Origin: Oscillospiraceae bacterium | GTDB lineage: Bacteria; Bacillota; Clostridia; Oscillospirales; Oscillospiraceae | NCBI GenBank assembly: GCA_015068395.1 | Contig: SVKP01000115.1 | Coordinates: 1 to 64,000, forward strand | DNA length: 64,000 bases | Direction of reading: 5' to 3' | In this document: piece after piece, positions 18,543-27,720 of the stretch | Layout: each line of letters begins with the position of its first letter | Position numbering within the stretch: position 1 is the first letter of the stretch | Notes under the pieces: generated by a model | What the model was told of the DNA's origin: nothing | Database searches by the model: none | What the model saw: the letters and a program-made list of their open reading frames with translations, nothing else | Position numbers and translations under genes: made by a program

Positions 18543-20201
18543 ATGAAAAAAAGAAAGAGCATAAAAACGCAAGTAGCGATTTCTGCAATACTGTTTATGG
18601 GCGTCCTCACAGTCGCCATAGCGGTTATCGGATACAAGCTCTATCATGACAGCGTCATGGAAAGCTACGCCACTTATGCGGATACGGTGTTGGAATATGC
18701 GTATCGAGCCGCTCAGGAGTATTCTTTCGGCGATATGATCGCAGCCCGTGATATGCCTGTTGGATATGAGGAGCTGAGATCAGAGCTCAACCGGGTCAAG
18801 GACTGCTCGGATATCGAATACCTCTATGCCATTTATTTTGAGGATATTGACGATATCCACAGCCTGCACTATGCCATCAATGCGAAGACGCAGGCGGAAT
18901 TGTCTGCCGGAGCTTCTCCCTCGGCGATCTACACTTATATGGGGAAGCCCTGCGAGGAAGGCGGGTTTGCAGACGATACCCTTCTTACGCTTCAACAGGC
19001 GGTCAAGGACGGAAAGCGCGAGAACGGAACGCTGGAAGGCTACTCGGATGAGTATGGGCATATGCTGAACGGGTACCGCGTGGTTTTCGACAGCAGTGAT
19101 CATGCGGTCGGCCTGCTCTGCGTTGAGATCGACATCAACAGGATCAACGCGGGCGTGTTTCGTTATGTGCGGACAGTCATACTGACCGCAGCCCTGTTTA
19201 CCGCGGTGATTATTCTCATCTACATGTTTAATACCCAGCGGTATTTGATCCGGCCGATTGAAAGGATCGTTGCAGGCAGCGATGCGTTTGTCAAAAAAAT
19301 GCAGAGCAATGCAGCCCCGGAGGAGCTTGTGTTTGAGGATGTGCGCGTCGATTCCGGGGACGAGCTGCAATTACTTGCCGAGAATGTAAAGAGTCTGGCG
19401 GACGGCGTGGCGTCCTATATGACAAATCTTCAGGCCGCAACGTCCGAGAGGGAACGCATCGGCACGGAGCTTTCGCTTGCGACGCGAATTCAGGCGAGTA
19501 TGCTGCCAAACACCTTTCCCGCGTTCCCGGACCGCCCGGAATTCGATATTTACGCCTACATGGACCCGGCGAAGGAGGTCGGCGGTGACTTCTATGATTT
19601 CTTTCTTGTGGATGACGACCATCTCTGTCTGGTCATAGCGGACGTGTCCGGCAAGGGCGTACCGGCGGCGCTCTTTATGATGGCGTCCAAGATCATTCTC
19701 GCGAACAACGCCAAGATGGGGAAGTCGCCTGCGCAGATCCTGACGGACGCCAATTCCGCGATCTGCTCAAAGAATAATGAGCAGATGTTTGTTACGGCAT
19801 GGCTTGGCATATTGGAGCTTTCCACCGGCAGACTGACTGCCGCCAATGCAGGCCATGAGTACCCCGCGCTGAAGCATAAGGACGGCAGCTTCGAGCTGCT
19901 CAGGGACAGGCACAGCTTTGTCATCGGCGGCATGGACGATACGAAGTACACAGAGTACACACTTACGCTGGAACCCGGCGCCAAGCTCTTCGTATATACC
20001 GATGGCGTGCCGGAGGCGACCAGCGCCGAAAAGGAGCTTTTCGGTACGGAACGGATGCTCACGGCGCTGAATGAGGACGCCGGTGCGTCACCGGAGCAGC
20101 TTCTCAAAACCGTCAGGAGAGCGGTGGACGGTTTTGTGAAGGACGCGGAGCAGTTTGACGACCTGACCATGCTGTGCGTGGAATACAAAGGGAAAAGCTG
20201 A
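18543..20201 (+). CDS. Membrane sensor + HAMP-like + SpoIIE-type PP2C phosphatase
   Basis: Two TMs flanking sensor; MDPAKEVGGDFYDFFLVDDDHLCLVIADVSGKGVPAALFM. Confidence 0.9.
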   Translation: MKKRKSIKTQVAISAILFMGVLTVAIAVIGYKLYHDSVMESYATYADTVLEYAYRAAQEYSFGDMIAARDMPVGYEELRSELNRVKDCSDIEYLYAIYFEDIDDIHSLHYAINAKTQAELSAGASPSAIYTYMGKPCEEGGFADDTLLTLQQAVKDGKRENGTLEGYSDEYGHMLNGYRVVFDSSDHAVGLLCVEIDINRINAGVFRYVRTVILTAALFTAVIILIYMFNTQRYLIRPIERIVAGSDAFVKKMQSNAAPEELVFEDVRVDSGDELQLLAENVKSLADGVASYMTNLQAATSERERIGTELSLATRIQASMLPNTFPAFPDRPEFDIYAYMDPAKEVGGDFYDFFLVDDDHLCLVIADVSGKGVPAALFMMASKIILANNAKMGKSPAQILTDANSAICSKNNEQMFVTAWLGILELSTGRLTAANAGHEYPALKHKDGSFELLRDRHSFVIGGMDDTKYTEYTLTLEPGAKLFVYTDGVPEATSAEKELFGTERMLTALNEDAGASPEQLLKTVRRAVDGFVKDAEQFDDLTMLCVEYKGKS

Positions 20202-20245
20202 ACAAGCTGCCTGCTATACAAACATTATTAAAGGAGGATGTTGAA

Positions 20246-22378
20246 ATGATGAAAAAGAAACTCGCTTTGCTATTGTCCGCGCTTCTGGCATTGAGCGTAT
20301 TGGCGGGCTGCGGAAGCAAAAGCACGACGGGAGCGGAGACGTCGGCAAATGCACAAACGCAGACGCAGACGGAAACACAGCCACAGACGCAGACGGAAAC
20401 AAGGGATACGCAGAGCGCCGGGGCATTCACGCCCGACGGCAGCGTTATTTTTGAAAAGGACGGCGTAACCGTCACGACCGCGGGGCTCGACGTGGACCCG
20501 ACCACAGAGGATGAATCGCCCATCATCTGGGTGGATATTGCCAACAGCAGCGATAAGGACGCCTATCTCGGCGTGGCAGGCGGGTCCGTCAACGGCGTGG
20601 TGACGGAGGTGCGGCTCATTGAGTTTTACATGGAGGATGGAACGTATAACGGCGGCAATTATGAATCGCAGTTGACCATTCCTGCAAAGAGCAGCGCCAG
20701 ATATGCACTTGGCTACTATGGAACGGGTGTGCCCGGTATCAGTCTCGATGCGCTCGGCGAGATGGAATTATGCTTTACCACGTCGGAGGATGAGTTCAGT
20801 TGGTATAACTACATATCGGAACCGGTGATCCTCACCGTCGACGCGAGCGTCCCAACGCCGGACATCACTGCCCTCGGCACGGTAGCTATCGACGATGACA
20901 GAATGACCCTGGTGGTCGGGGAGCAGGACTACGACGACTGGTTTGGTCCCGAGGTCTACCTGTATCTGCGGAACAAGACCGAGAAGTACATTGCCGTTTC
21001 GCCGGACAGCGCCGAGTTGGACGGCGTGTCCTGCGACTATGTGCTCGGCGGCCTTGCGGCTGCGCCCGGCAAGGTGGCGGTCGCGTTTTTGGGCTTTGAC
21101 GGCGAGGCAAAGGCGCTCAAGGGCTTTGAGAACCTGACGCTGAATTTCAGCTTCTCCGAGGCGGAGGATATGGACAGCATGAACATGGAGAACAGCACGG
21201 CGCTCGCTCCTGTTACCGCGACCTACCCTCCGCAGATCTGGGGCGAGTATGAGAACGGCGGGCTGAGGATGGATATTCGGCCCAAGTACAACGACCTCAT
21301 CACGGTGGAAACGCCGCGGGACGACGAGAACGGCATCCTGTTTTCTGTCTCCGAAACGGCGTCCCTCAAGGCGGGCGGCTTCGAGGGCGCGGGCTGGCTG
21401 TTCGCTATCGGAACGGCGGACGAGAACAAGCTCCACGAGCTTCTGTGCTATGACATGTCCGGCGTAGAGGCGTTTGCGAAGGACGCGGACGGCAATTATT
21501 ATATCTATTATCATCCCACGGATGTGCGCTTTGAGCGCGCAACGGTCGAGGAGATGACGCGTGACGCCGAGCAGTGGTCAATGCTCTGCCAGTGGGCGGA
21601 GGACATGAAGGACAGGTTCGCCGATCAAAACGGTCTGGAGTATGTATCCTTCGGCAACACCGACGTCGATATATGTCTTGCCCGTGCGGCGTGGATGGAT
21701 GGCGTGAACGCGACCCTCAGCACCACGGAATACGGTCCCGTGGCGGTGAAGGGCATGGATGGTACGCCCTATGCCAGGTTTGTCATGCAGGGCTTCTACA
21801 TAGAGACGGAGGACGAAACGCCGGACGGCGAATATGTCGTGTTGAATTTCCCCGACGAGGATATCCGTGTCGATTTCTTCTTTGCGCCGGAAAACTACGC
21901 CCGCGTGGTGTCAAATGGCTATGAAACGCTCTATCAGGCAGTGTGGTGGGACGAGAGCGTCAGCTATGCGGACGCGATGCAGGGATGGTATTACGCTGCC
22001 GCGGAGAAGGCGGGCGTCAAGCCCGCGGACAAGAGCCTCGCGCCGTATCTTGGCACCTGGGCGGAAAAGATTGCCGGTCGCGGTTATCTTGAGTGCGCAA
22101 AGAGCGTCGCGCCGGGCAAGGTCACGATCACGGCAAGCTGGCCGGACAGCGCCGCCGTGATGAACACGTGGGAAATGACCGCTGTGCTCGGGGACGGAAA
22201 GCTCGCTTATGAAAACGGCCATTGGGAGGTCAAGGAATACGACGATAACGGCGAGAGCTGGACCACGGACGAGAGCTATGAGGAAAGCGGGTATTTCTAT
22301 CTGAATGACGTAGGCGAGCTCTGCTGGCACAACGACCGCGTCGACGGTGAGGACAGCGTTTTCATCCGCGCGTCATAA
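20246..22378 (+). CDS. Lipoprotein of unknown function
   Basis: Lipobox LSVLAGCGS; TQTQTETQPQTQTETR linker; start reassigned to MMKKKLALLLSALLAL. Confidence 0.8.
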   Translation: MMKKKLALLLSALLALSVLAGCGSKSTTGAETSANAQTQTQTETQPQTQTETRDTQSAGAFTPDGSVIFEKDGVTVTTAGLDVDPTTEDESPIIWVDIANSSDKDAYLGVAGGSVNGVVTEVRLIEFYMEDGTYNGGNYESQLTIPAKSSARYALGYYGTGVPGISLDALGEMELCFTTSEDEFSWYNYISEPVILTVDASVPTPDITALGTVAIDDDRMTLVVGEQDYDDWFGPEVYLYLRNKTEKYIAVSPDSAELDGVSCDYVLGGLAAAPGKVAVAFLGFDGEAKALKGFENLTLNFSFSEAEDMDSMNMENSTALAPVTATYPPQIWGEYENGGLRMDIRPKYNDLITVETPRDDENGILFSVSETASLKAGGFEGAGWLFAIGTADENKLHELLCYDMSGVEAFAKDADGNYYIYYHPTDVRFERATVEEMTRDAEQWSMLCQWAEDMKDRFADQNGLEYVSFGNTDVDICLARAAWMDGVNATLSTTEYGPVAVKGMDGTPYARFVMQGFYIETEDETPDGEYVVLNFPDEDIRVDFFFAPENYARVVSNGYETLYQAVWWDESVSYADAMQGWYYAAAEKAGVKPADKSLAPYLGTWAEKIAGRGYLECAKSVAPGKVTITASWPDSAAVMNTWEMTAVLGDGKLAYENGHWEVKEYDDNGESWTTDESYEESGYFYLNDVGELCWHNDRVDGEDSVFIRAS

Positions 22379-22410
22379 CACGGAACCTGAATACGAAACA
22401 AATAACGTGC

Positions 22411-22449
22411 AAAAGGTATGCTTCCCATTTGCCGGAAGCATACCTTTTT
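22411..22449 (+). terminator. Rho-independent terminator
   Basis: AAAAGGTATGCTTCC/GGAAGCATACCTTTT perfect 15-bp stem. Confidence 0.9.
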
Positions 22450-22560
22450 GCCAACATTTTGCCGACAGCCTGTAAAGGTTGCTTGCCTATTCATGAAGTC
22501 AAGTGCTATAATACAATCAATAATGTGTTGGTCATCTTGCCAAAGGGGGGAAAATGCTCC

Positions 22561-23355
22561 GTGAGGATATTTGCAATTGACGATGAACAGCTTATGCTGA
22601 ACGAGCTTTGCGGGGCTATCGCGGAGGCAGAGCCGAGGGCGGAGATACTGGATTTCAAAAACGCTGAGGATGTGCTGGAAGCAATCAACGGCGGCGTGAT
22701 ACCAGACGTGGTTTTCTCGGATATCCGCCTTCCCGGCATCGATGGCCTGCATCTAGCCGTTCGGATCAAGGAGTTGGCGCCGGAAGCACGTATCGTTCTG
22801 GTCACGGCGTATTCGCAATACGCGCTGGAAGCTTACCGCAGGCACGTCAACGGCTATGTTTTGAAGCCAGTGGACGCAGCGGCGATCCGGGAAGAGCTGG
22901 ATCACCTGCCGAAGCTGCCGGAGCCTGAACCGGATAAGCTGCAGGTGCAGTGCTTTGGCAGGTTTGAGGTATTTTGGCATGGAGAGCCGCTGCGGTTTGA
23001 GCGGCGGCAGACGAAGGAGCTGCTTGCCTTTCTGATCGACAAAGAGGGCGCTTCCTGTACCGCAGAGGAAATCGCTGCCGCCCTGTGGGAACGTGATACC
23101 AACATGCGCGCCGTGAAGGCGAATATCCGCCTGCTGCTCAGTGATTTGAAAAAGACGCTGCGCTCTGTCGGCATGAGCGATGCGCTGATCCGCTCCAGCG
23201 GTCAGGCGGCAATCCGTCGCGGCAGAGTGGACTGTGATTATTTCCACATGCTGGAAGGGGATACCGCCTCAATCAATCTGTTTCATGGCGAATACATGTC
23301 GCAGTACAGCTGGGCGGAACTGACGGAGGGCAGGCTGCATTTTCTGATACGATAA
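22561..23355 (+). CDS. Response regulator: receiver + SARP-like winged-helix C-terminus
   Basis: FAIDDEQLM, DVVFSDIRLPGIDGL, VLKPVD; C-term FGRFEVFWHGEPLRFERRQTKELLAFLIDKEG; GTG start after AAAGGGGGG RBS. Confidence 0.85.
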   Translation: MRIFAIDDEQLMLNELCGAIAEAEPRAEILDFKNAEDVLEAINGGVIPDVVFSDIRLPGIDGLHLAVRIKELAPEARIVLVTAYSQYALEAYRRHVNGYVLKPVDAAAIREELDHLPKLPEPEPDKLQVQCFGRFEVFWHGEPLRFERRQTKELLAFLIDKEGASCTAEEIAAALWERDTNMRAVKANIRLLLSDLKKTLRSVGMSDALIRSSGQAAIRRGRVDCDYFHMLEGDTASINLFHGEYMSQYSWAELTEGRLHFLIR

Positions 23356-23399
23356 TACATCAATTCAATTGTTTGGTTCCCTTACAACAAGGAGGCGTG

Positions 23400-25493
23400 A
23401 TGATGAAGAAATATGGCTGGTTATGCTTGCTGATCCTGTCTCTGCTGTGCGCGACGTCGGTCCTTGCCGGATATGCTGCGGGGCACGACGCTTCGGGAAA
23501 AGCGGAGAACGAGAAGATGGATGGGCAGACGGCGGAAACTCTTGCGTATTGGAACCCGTCTTCTCCGGCGATGCAGTCCTTGATCTCTTATGTGAACGAC
23601 GTAACCGATCCGAAGTCGGACAGTTACATCTCTGCAAAAGACCGCATTGCTGTGTTTGATTTGGACGGTACGCTCTATGGCGAGCGCTATCCCACCTATG
23701 TCGACCAGTGCCTTATGCTGCATCGGTATTTGCACGACCCCACCTTCACGCCTGCAAAGGAGGACGCGGAGTATTGCAGGAGGCTCGAAGCCGCTGTTCG
23801 GAACGGCACGGAAGCGCCGTCCTCTCCGCGCTCTTCGGGTCAGATGATCGCGGAGAGCTTTCAGGGCTTTACGGTGGAAGAATACAGGGCTTATATCCGC
23901 GAGTTTCTGAAGACGGATATTCCGGGCTTTACGGGTATGACCTATGGCGACCGTTTCTTTCAGCCGATGGTTTCCGTGGTGCGCTATCTGTATGAGCACG
24001 ATTTTCAGGTCTATATCGTCAGCGGCGCGGAACGCTCCCTGCTTCGGGAACTGATTACCGGCACGCTGGATGAATATATCCCGTCAGACCGCGTTATCGG
24101 AACCACGTTTTCCCTGACCGCGACGAACCAGGGGGACGTCGAGGGGAGAAAGTATATCTATGGGCAGGACGACGCTGTTCTGATGGAAGGGAATATGACC
24201 TTCAAGAACCTGAGCATGAACAAGGTTGTCAGCATTGTGGATGAGATCGGAAAGCCGCCGGTGCTCGCCTTCGGCAACAGCTCGGGGGATTTCGCGATGG
24301 CTGAGTACACCGTCCAGCATGGCGGCAGGGCATACATGCTCCTCTGCGACGACACGGAGCGAGACTTTGGCGACGTGGAAGAGGCGGAGGCGTTCCGTCA
24401 GGATTGCGAGGCGCGGGGCTTTGTGACCGTATCCATGCGGGACGAGTTTGCCACGATCTATGCAGAGGGCGTCAAAAAGGGCGCATATGACAAGGTCGCT
24501 CCCGTGGAGGAGACGATTGAGGGCTGGGCGCCGGACTCCCCGGCGATGCAGTCGATCGTGGAGTTTGTCATGGACTCGGTGGATGAGAGCTCAGACGGCT
24601 TCATTCCCAAATCCGACAGGATCGCCGTGTTCGACATGGACGGCACGCTGTACGGTGAGCGCTTCCCGACCTATTTCAACGACTGGCTGTTCATCCAGCG
24701 GGCGCTGTATGACGACAGCTACGAGACGCCTAAGTATTTGGAGGAGTTTGCCCGCGCGTGGGAGGACAAGGTGCTCAGGGGCATTCCCATCGAGAATTTC
24801 GACGCGAAGGAGCGCGAGCTGGGGCCGAAGCTCTATCAAGGTCTGACGCAGGATGCCTACGCGGAGGTCGTGCGCCGCTTCAAGGCGCTGCCTGTCTGGG
24901 GCTTTGAGGGGATGACCTACGGCGAGGCGTATTTTCAGCCGATGGTCTCTCTGGTGAAGTACCTCTATGAGCACGATTACAGCATCTACATTGTCAGCGC
25001 CACTTACCGGGACGCGGTGCGTGTGATGACCGAGGGCGTGTTGGATCAATACATCCCCTATGACCATGTCATCGGCACGGACCTGCTGTATGTGTCGTCC
25101 GGGGATGAAGAGTCAGACAGCATGTTCTATGAGCTGAAACCGCAGGACAAGCTGGTCATAGCTGGCGAGCTGTTCATCAAGAACCAGAAGACCAACAAGG
25201 CGACCGTCATCCAGCAGGAGATTGGAAAGCTGCCCGTGCTGGCATTCGGCAATTCCACCGGCGATTTCTCCATGGCGACGTACACGCTTCAAAACGGGAA
25301 GTATGGCGGCAGGGCATATATGCTGCTGTGTGACGACACCGAACGTGATTACGGCGACCCGGCGATTGCGGCGGCCTTCAAGAACAAGTGCGACGCCAAT
25401 GACTTTTACACCATATCCATGAAGGACGAGTTCGAAACGTTATACCCGGACGGTGCAAATATGGCAAGGCCCGGACAGGACGCGGCGGCGTGA
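23400..25493 (+). CDS. Secreted tandem HAD-phosphatase protein
   Basis: Signal peptide; two HAD modules (IAVFDLDGTLYGERYPTY; IAVFDMDGTLYGERFPTY) paralogous to the HAD domain at 2598-4844. Confidence 0.85.
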   Translation: MMKKYGWLCLLILSLLCATSVLAGYAAGHDASGKAENEKMDGQTAETLAYWNPSSPAMQSLISYVNDVTDPKSDSYISAKDRIAVFDLDGTLYGERYPTYVDQCLMLHRYLHDPTFTPAKEDAEYCRRLEAAVRNGTEAPSSPRSSGQMIAESFQGFTVEEYRAYIREFLKTDIPGFTGMTYGDRFFQPMVSVVRYLYEHDFQVYIVSGAERSLLRELITGTLDEYIPSDRVIGTTFSLTATNQGDVEGRKYIYGQDDAVLMEGNMTFKNLSMNKVVSIVDEIGKPPVLAFGNSSGDFAMAEYTVQHGGRAYMLLCDDTERDFGDVEEAEAFRQDCEARGFVTVSMRDEFATIYAEGVKKGAYDKVAPVEETIEGWAPDSPAMQSIVEFVMDSVDESSDGFIPKSDRIAVFDMDGTLYGERFPTYFNDWLFIQRALYDDSYETPKYLEEFARAWEDKVLRGIPIENFDAKERELGPKLYQGLTQDAYAEVVRRFKALPVWGFEGMTYGEAYFQPMVSLVKYLYEHDYSIYIVSATYRDAVRVMTEGVLDQYIPYDHVIGTDLLYVSSGDEESDSMFYELKPQDKLVIAGELFIKNQKTNKATVIQQEIGKLPVLAFGNSTGDFSMATYTLQNGKYGGRAYMLLCDDTERDYGDPAIAAAFKNKCDANDFYTISMKDEFETLYPDGANMARPGQDAAA

Positions 25494-25506
25494 GGAGGAA
25501 TTCATC

Positions 25507-25803
25507 ATGACGATTTCATGGATCAAAAACGGGAGCAAGCTGACCGTCGCGCTGGAGGGGCGTCTTGATACGACTACCGCGCCGCAGCTCGAGGAGGGGC
25601 TTCGCGATTCCCTGGGCGGTGTGACAGAACTGGTGTTTGATCTCGCCAAACTCGAGTATGTTTCTTCCGCAGGCCTGCGCGTTTTCCTTTCAGCACAAAA
25701 GACCATGAATAAGCAGGGAAAAATGGTGATTCGCAATGCGAACAGCGCCATTATGGATGTTTTTGAGGTAACGGGCTTTTCGGATATTCTCAGGATCGAG
25801 TAA
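25507..25803 (+). CDS. STAS-domain anti-anti-sigma factor (SpoIIAA/RsbV-like)
   Basis: VALEGRLDTTTAPQLEE..LVFDLAKLEYVSSAGLRVFLSAQK. Confidence 0.93.
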   Translation: MTISWIKNGSKLTVALEGRLDTTTAPQLEEGLRDSLGGVTELVFDLAKLEYVSSAGLRVFLSAQKTMNKQGKMVIRNANSAIMDVFEVTGFSDILRIE

Positions 25804-25819
25804 TACGGAGCGAAGAAAT

Positions 25820-25852
25820 GCAAAAGGCGGGGCTTTTGACCTCGCCTTTTGC
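25820..25852. terminator. Bidirectional terminator
   Basis: GCAAAAGGCG.GG / CC.CGCCTTTTGC between convergent genes. Confidence 0.8.
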
Positions 25853-25868
25853 ACCATATGGAGATTAA

Positions 25869-26867
25869 TTAGAACATCTGCTCCGGCATCAGCATCATTT
25901 GCGTGATATATGCCACATGCGCCTGCGCCGCGGGGGGCATCATATTGTTTGCATCCCTGATCTGCTTTTGCGCTTCTTCCAGAACCTTGCACGCCTTGAG
26001 ATAATCCGTTGTCAGCCGCCTGAGCCGGTTGGACAGATGCCGGAGGAGCCCCATTACTTTAGCGGGATTCGTCTGGATCAGCTTGTGCAGGTCCTCCTCG
26101 CAGAAAAGCTCGACGCATGTGTCGTCATCCATTGCCACAGCGGTCGCGCTGCGCGGCAGCTTTTCCAAAAGCCCCATCTCACCAAAGTAATCGCCCGGTT
26201 CCAGCACCGCGAGCTGCTTCTGTGCGGCTTCCCCATACCGGGAATAGATACCGACGCGCCCGGAACGGAGGTCGTACAGGTATTTGCCGACCTCTCCTGC
26301 ACGGAAGATCACTGTGCCCTTGCGGTAGGTTTCGCTCCGAACCGCCTCGCCGTCTGCCTCATGGCGCTGCTCGCGCTCCGCTTCCGCGCTGGTCCAGTCC
26401 GCGAGATTCTGGTTCAAAAGATAAACGGCGGCAAATTTCTTGAGCTTATTCAGCAGGCCCTCGTTGACCTTTTCCCCCGAAGTGTCGAGACGCCCGATCT
26501 CGCGCAGCGTCTCGCACAGCTCGGTGTAGTCGTCGCTCAGTTCGCGCAGGCGGCGGCTTAAGTGCCGGAAGATACCGTAAAGCTCCTCGTCTCCTTCGCT
26601 GAGGTAGTCCAGAAGCCTGCTTCCCTCTATTTCAACAAGCTGGGTCCCTTCTGCAAGCGCAACGGCGGTGGCGCTGCGCGGATATGCCTCGATCACTGCC
26701 ATCTCGCCCAGATAGTCGCCGGGCTTGAGCTCCGTCAGTTTCTTTTCCTCCGGCTTGCCGTAGTGTGCATAAATGCCGACCAATCCGTCGAGGACCTTAA
26801 ACATGTTCCTGCCGAGGTCATCCTCCTTGAAAATGACGTCGAGATAATGGAATGATACTGTGGTCAT
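25869..26867 (-). CDS. Tandem cyclic-nucleotide-binding (cNMP) domain protein
   Basis: Two ELKPGDYLGEMAVIEAYPRSATAVA / VLEPGDYFGEMGLLEKLPRSATAVA motifs; no DNA-binding domain seen. Confidence 0.88.
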   Translation of the reverse strand: MTTVSFHYLDVIFKEDDLGRNMFKVLDGLVGIYAHYGKPEEKKLTELKPGDYLGEMAVIEAYPRSATAVALAEGTQLVEIEGSRLLDYLSEGDEELYGIFRHLSRRLRELSDDYTELCETLREIGRLDTSGEKVNEGLLNKLKKFAAVYLLNQNLADWTSAEAEREQRHEADGEAVRSETYRKGTVIFRAGEVGKYLYDLRSGRVGIYSRYGEAAQKQLAVLEPGDYFGEMGLLEKLPRSATAVAMDDDTCVELFCEEDLHKLIQTNPAKVMGLLRHLSNRLRRLTTDYLKACKVLEEAQKQIRDANNMMPPAAQAHVAYITQMMLMPEQMF

Positions 26868-27056
26868 ATTGCTGCCCCTTCTTTCCCGATTTATGCGCCA
26901 AGTACTTTTGCATATGTATGTATATTAAACCAAACCATGTCGGTTTGTAAAGTAAAAAGATGGATACAGATCAGTTTCAAACCCAAATAGTGAGATTCTA
27001 TTGAACCTGAATACATCAATGTGCTATAATACTGCAAAAAAGGGGGGCGATCAGCC

Positions 27057-27713
27057 ATGGGCAGCAACAAAAACGATGTGACCATGGACCCTTCCGGGTT
27101 CGTGTTGCTGGCGGATTATGTGCCGCACATCGTGCAGGAGATCCGATATTATTCCACATATAATTTTATCGGTGAGCGCATCGACGGCTATGAGGAGCCT
27201 TGCGCTCTGCTTACAAAGGAGGCGGCGCGCGCGCTGAAGGCTGTCAGCAGCGAGATGTTCGTGCAGGGCTATCGTCTCAAGGTTTTCGACGCCTACCGGC
27301 CCGCGTGCGCGGTGAAGCAGTTTGTGCTGTGGGGGATCGAAGACCAGGACATCCGAATGAAGCCGTATTTCTACCCGGAGCTGGAGAAACAGGAGCTTTT
27401 TGCAAAGGGCTATATTGCCAAACAGTCCAGCCACAGCCGGGGCAGTGCGGTGGATTTGACGCTTCTGGATATGAAAACGGGGAAGGAGCTCGACATGGGA
27501 AGCCCCTTCGACCTGTTCAGCGAGGCGTCTCACCCCGACTACAAGGGCGTGACGGACGAGCAGTATGAGAACAGAATGCTTTTGCAGCATGTTATGGTTC
27601 GCAACGGATTTGCGCCAATCGACTGCGAATGGTGGCATTTCGCGCTGAAGGACGAGCCGTACCCGGACACTTATTTTGCATTTCCCGTGTCGTCTGAATA
27701 TTTAAGGAGGTAG
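27057..27713 (+). CDS. VanX/DdpX-like D-Ala-D-Ala dipeptidase
   Basis: VFDAYRPACAV, SSHSRGSAVDLTL, CEWWHFAL. Confidence 0.9.
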   Translation: MGSNKNDVTMDPSGFVLLADYVPHIVQEIRYYSTYNFIGERIDGYEEPCALLTKEAARALKAVSSEMFVQGYRLKVFDAYRPACAVKQFVLWGIEDQDIRMKPYFYPELEKQELFAKGYIAKQSSHSRGSAVDLTLLDMKTGKELDMGSPFDLFSEASHPDYKGVTDEQYENRMLLQHVMVRNGFAPIDCEWWHFALKDEPYPDTYFAFPVSSEYLRR

Positions 27714-27720
27714 TAGCACG

